A stretch of 64,000 nt of DNA from Druceiella hillmani (taxonomy: Eukaryota; Arthropoda; Insecta; Lepidoptera; Hepialidae). Where the stretch lies: assembly GCA_039881145.1 (NCBI GenBank), contig JAYKKI010000138.1, positions 124,001 through 188,000 on the forward strand. The letters are read 5' to 3'. The position numbers and the translations under genes were made by a program. Numbering within the stretch: the first letter of the stretch is position 1; each line of letters starts with the position of its first letter. The notes beneath the pieces were generated by a model. That model was not told the DNA's origin and did no database searches. It saw only the letters and a list, made by a program, of their open reading frames with translations. Shown here piece after piece: positions 61,707-64,000 of the stretch.

Positions 61707-61765
61707 TATTCACAATTAAATAAAACTACGTGATGAAATATTATTTCAAAATATATTCAACATAT
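61707..61765. repeat. Collapsed Penelope-like repeat remnant
   Basis: TATTCACAATTAAATAAAAC plus TACGTGATG (minus-orientation end) is followed after a short gap by AAATATATTCAAC (plus-orientation end). Like 31050-31101, the outer ends are fused and the interior is gone. Confidence 0.6.
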
Positions 61766-62377
61766 CGTATATATTGTAATTTTTCATTTAATAAGATAAA
61801 TATAAATAAACAAGCGGTCAAACGATATGCAAATTTGAGTGACAATTCTAATTATAAATTCTTATGTCTGTTTCTATGGTTATCACAATGTCAATATGGT
61901 TATCATAATGTATCACAATGTCAAATTATAATTAATTTAAAAATCCTTAGAAAATTTGAGAGCGACAAGCGGTAGTTTAAGGTTTTAAGCTGAATCTAAA
62001 GTACTAACTTGATAAATATTTCACTAAAATTATTGTATTAGTTTCTTAAATGTGAATTCAACCTGAGGATCGAAATTACTTTATATATCACAAGTCATTA
62101 CTAATATGGACTTCCTATTCGAATAAATATTTAATATTTCCTAATAAAATAACGCAGTAAAAATACATACATTATTATTCTTGATTGTAAACTTTGTATA
62201 AGCTTTATAGGTTTTGACAAATAATTCCATTTGTCCAGATTCCCCCTTCATTTCTGAAATATAATTATCAAAAACAGGGTTTTAAAAGACCTGGAAAAGA
62301 TTTTAAGAAAACTAGAATTATGATTCTATACGTCATAGTTTTGGGATATTCACTGTAATACTGTGTGTATTATATTA
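61766..62377. other. Non-coding stretch with a short tandem repeat
   Basis: Near 61876-61923 ATGGTTATCACAATGTCAAT and related text (ATGGTTATCATAATGTATCA) are repeated. No gene. Confidence 0.5.
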
Positions 62378-62386
62378 TACACACAC

Positions 62387-62449
<63 letters not shown>

Positions 62450-62458
62450 TTTATATAT
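62378..62458. repeat. Compound CA/AT microsatellite
   Basis: About 22 bases of CA repeat followed by about 58 bases of AT repeat. Confidence 0.97.
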
Positions 62459-62679
62459 CATTGGCTTTCTTTCATATTTGGTTTATTGATGGAAAATCAT
62501 ATGTATTATAAAATACGTAATTCTATTATTAACTTTAACGCATATCTCATCTAGTTTTCATCAATGAAACTCCGTAATTTTCCTTTAAAAATTCCAGCGG
62601 TAACTAGAGATCCTTATGATGAAGACTAATTAATGCCTTTACTCTTATTAAATCGACGTGCTGCTTCGGACCTTTGTGG

Positions 62680-62935
62680 TAGAAATCTCTATACACAATT
62701 CATAAAAACTTTTATTTTCGCCCCTTTTACGATCTAATAAAAATACCTATTTCTGTTAAATCCATCTCCTTACACTTTATAACAATTACGACCCGCCCTT
62801 AATGGCAAGAAAGAGTCCTTTTATAACGTGAATAGTTTTAGGACTCCTGTTTCATAATTCACGGCAGTGCGTTAATTTTGTTTTTATATTTGGGAAGTTT
62901 GTTAATGTGTAATGTAGGAGCGGCTGGAGTTAAGT
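62680..62935 (+). repeat. Dispersed repeat pair, member 2
   Basis: Partner of 56530-56805 in the same orientation, about 6.1 kb away. The best match is in the last 150 bases. Both start from a pyrimidine-rich region and end at GGCTGGAG. Duplicated non-coding DNA or an unclassified transposon family. Confidence 0.8.
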
Positions 62936-64000
62936 TGTCAATTATCGTTGAAATTTATGGACTTAAAATGAATGTGTGTTGAGTTGCAGGTTTCATTTAT
63001 TATGCACCTAAGAAACGTGTTGATAGGTTTATAGTTAAACATTTCTAAGTTTATCGATTATACAACTAGTTATCGAGAGTTGATGTTGAGTACACCTCAT
63101 GACTTATTTCTGACCGTATTCGTTATTGACATTATTTATATGTTATGATCCTGGGTCATTTCTCTTTAAAGTTTTATTTATGTTAATTTATTATATATAT
63201 TTGCATTTCTCATTATATGCACAGTTGTATTTTTCAATATAGCTTCGCCGTTTATTCAAACCACTCGGGATTGAGCGTTCATTTACTTGTTATAATATTT
63301 TTTTGGTAAAATTTTAAATTAGACATCTAATTCAGTAAATATCTAACTGCGTTCTTTATAAATATTATTAATATATTCAAGGAAAATATTCAGCTTAACA
63401 CTCATATATGAACACGTTATAAAATTTTAGTCTCATCTGTTATTCTACATGGATTAAAATGAATCACAGATACATCGGCCACTGAGAGCAAGGAGACAAG
63501 ATAAGATACTTGAAATTGTTTGCGAGGAAAATTTCGTCAAAATTGCTTAATTTTAAAGCATTTTAGTGAAGAGTTCCGTAATTGAAAATTTTATAATGAC
63601 TTAGTCATGATTTCGAGGAAAGTAGGATTACGTTGATGGGAAAATAGAGATTTTAATCTTTGACATAAACACTCAGCATTTTCTTAAATATATTTACCGT
63701 GGAGCTTGTTTAACAAGCTTTATGTGATTAGTGCTAATAAATCGGTAATTTAACACAGGGTTATTCAGCTGAATCACTTTGTTGAATAAAGGAATATTTG
63801 AAATTTTTTAAATAAACTTAAATAAAATTCTATCAGAAAGATTGAATATAAATCGTTTTGACCAAGATTTATGTATTGCATAGAGACTTGATTAGAATAA
63901 GGAAAAAAATATTTGAAATGTAAATGTGTTTAAATTCTGCCAGCAGTCGTCATTGTCAAAACTTGCCTCACTTGGTATCTGATTAAATATTAAGGATGTA
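62936..64000. other. AT-rich non-coding stretch to the window end
   Basis: No gene, repeat partner or structured element recognised. Confidence 0.5.

Overview
This is a 64 kb piece of AT-rich eukaryotic nuclear DNA, most likely from an insect or a related arthropod. I infer that from the very high A+T content, long AT microsatellites, decayed Tc1/mariner-type transposases, Helitron helicase remains, non-LTR retrotransposon remains and a homogenised satellite array. I find no intact protein-coding gene, no tRNA or rRNA gene, and no exon I can defend. The longest open frames are microsatellite translations (Tyr-Ile repeats), transposon pieces or chance frames. The window reads as intergenic DNA or a very large intron, built largely from transposon debris.

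The main discovery-type signal is a dispersed element with about ten copies or fragments: 1-130, 19770-20135, 25377-25561, 28701-28775, 31050-31101, 32594-32872, 34662-34812, 42141-43092, 59160-59560 and 61707-61765. Nine copies contain a stretch that folds as a minimal hammerhead ribozyme: core CUGAAGA and GAAA, a 5-bp stem II, a 3-bp palindromic stem III ACC/GGU, and a GUC cleavage triplet followed by a 4-bp stem I. One copy (20036-20078) keeps every core base and helix. The others show graded decay. Several copies sit as inverted head-to-head or tail-to-tail pairs. Minimal hammerheads in flanking repeats are known from Penelope-like retroelements, so these are best read as Penelope-like terminal repeats, although no reverse transcriptase of that class is visible here.

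Other mobile remains from left to right: a mariner transposase relic (about 17945-18500, minus), a non-LTR reverse transcriptase C-terminal relic (about 22650-22830, plus), a 5'-truncated Helitron with its CTAG terminus and a decayed Pif1-type helicase (28821-30182, minus), a second Helitron helicase scrap (about 35095-35245, minus), a nearly full-length but broken IS630/Tc1/mariner element with terminal inverted repeats (52603-53891, minus), and a GC-rich nested palindrome made of mirror-image Helitron-like termini (54737-54880).

Tandem DNA includes a 256-bp satellite (43270-46065, eleven units), an old ~30-bp minisatellite (about 9990-10515), seven AT/CA microsatellites, and several short duplications and perfect hairpins. 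A few less AT-rich patches (for example 8101-8290, 14810-15110, 16203-16450, 18830-19060) may be conserved non-coding DNA, but this needs a comparison I cannot run.
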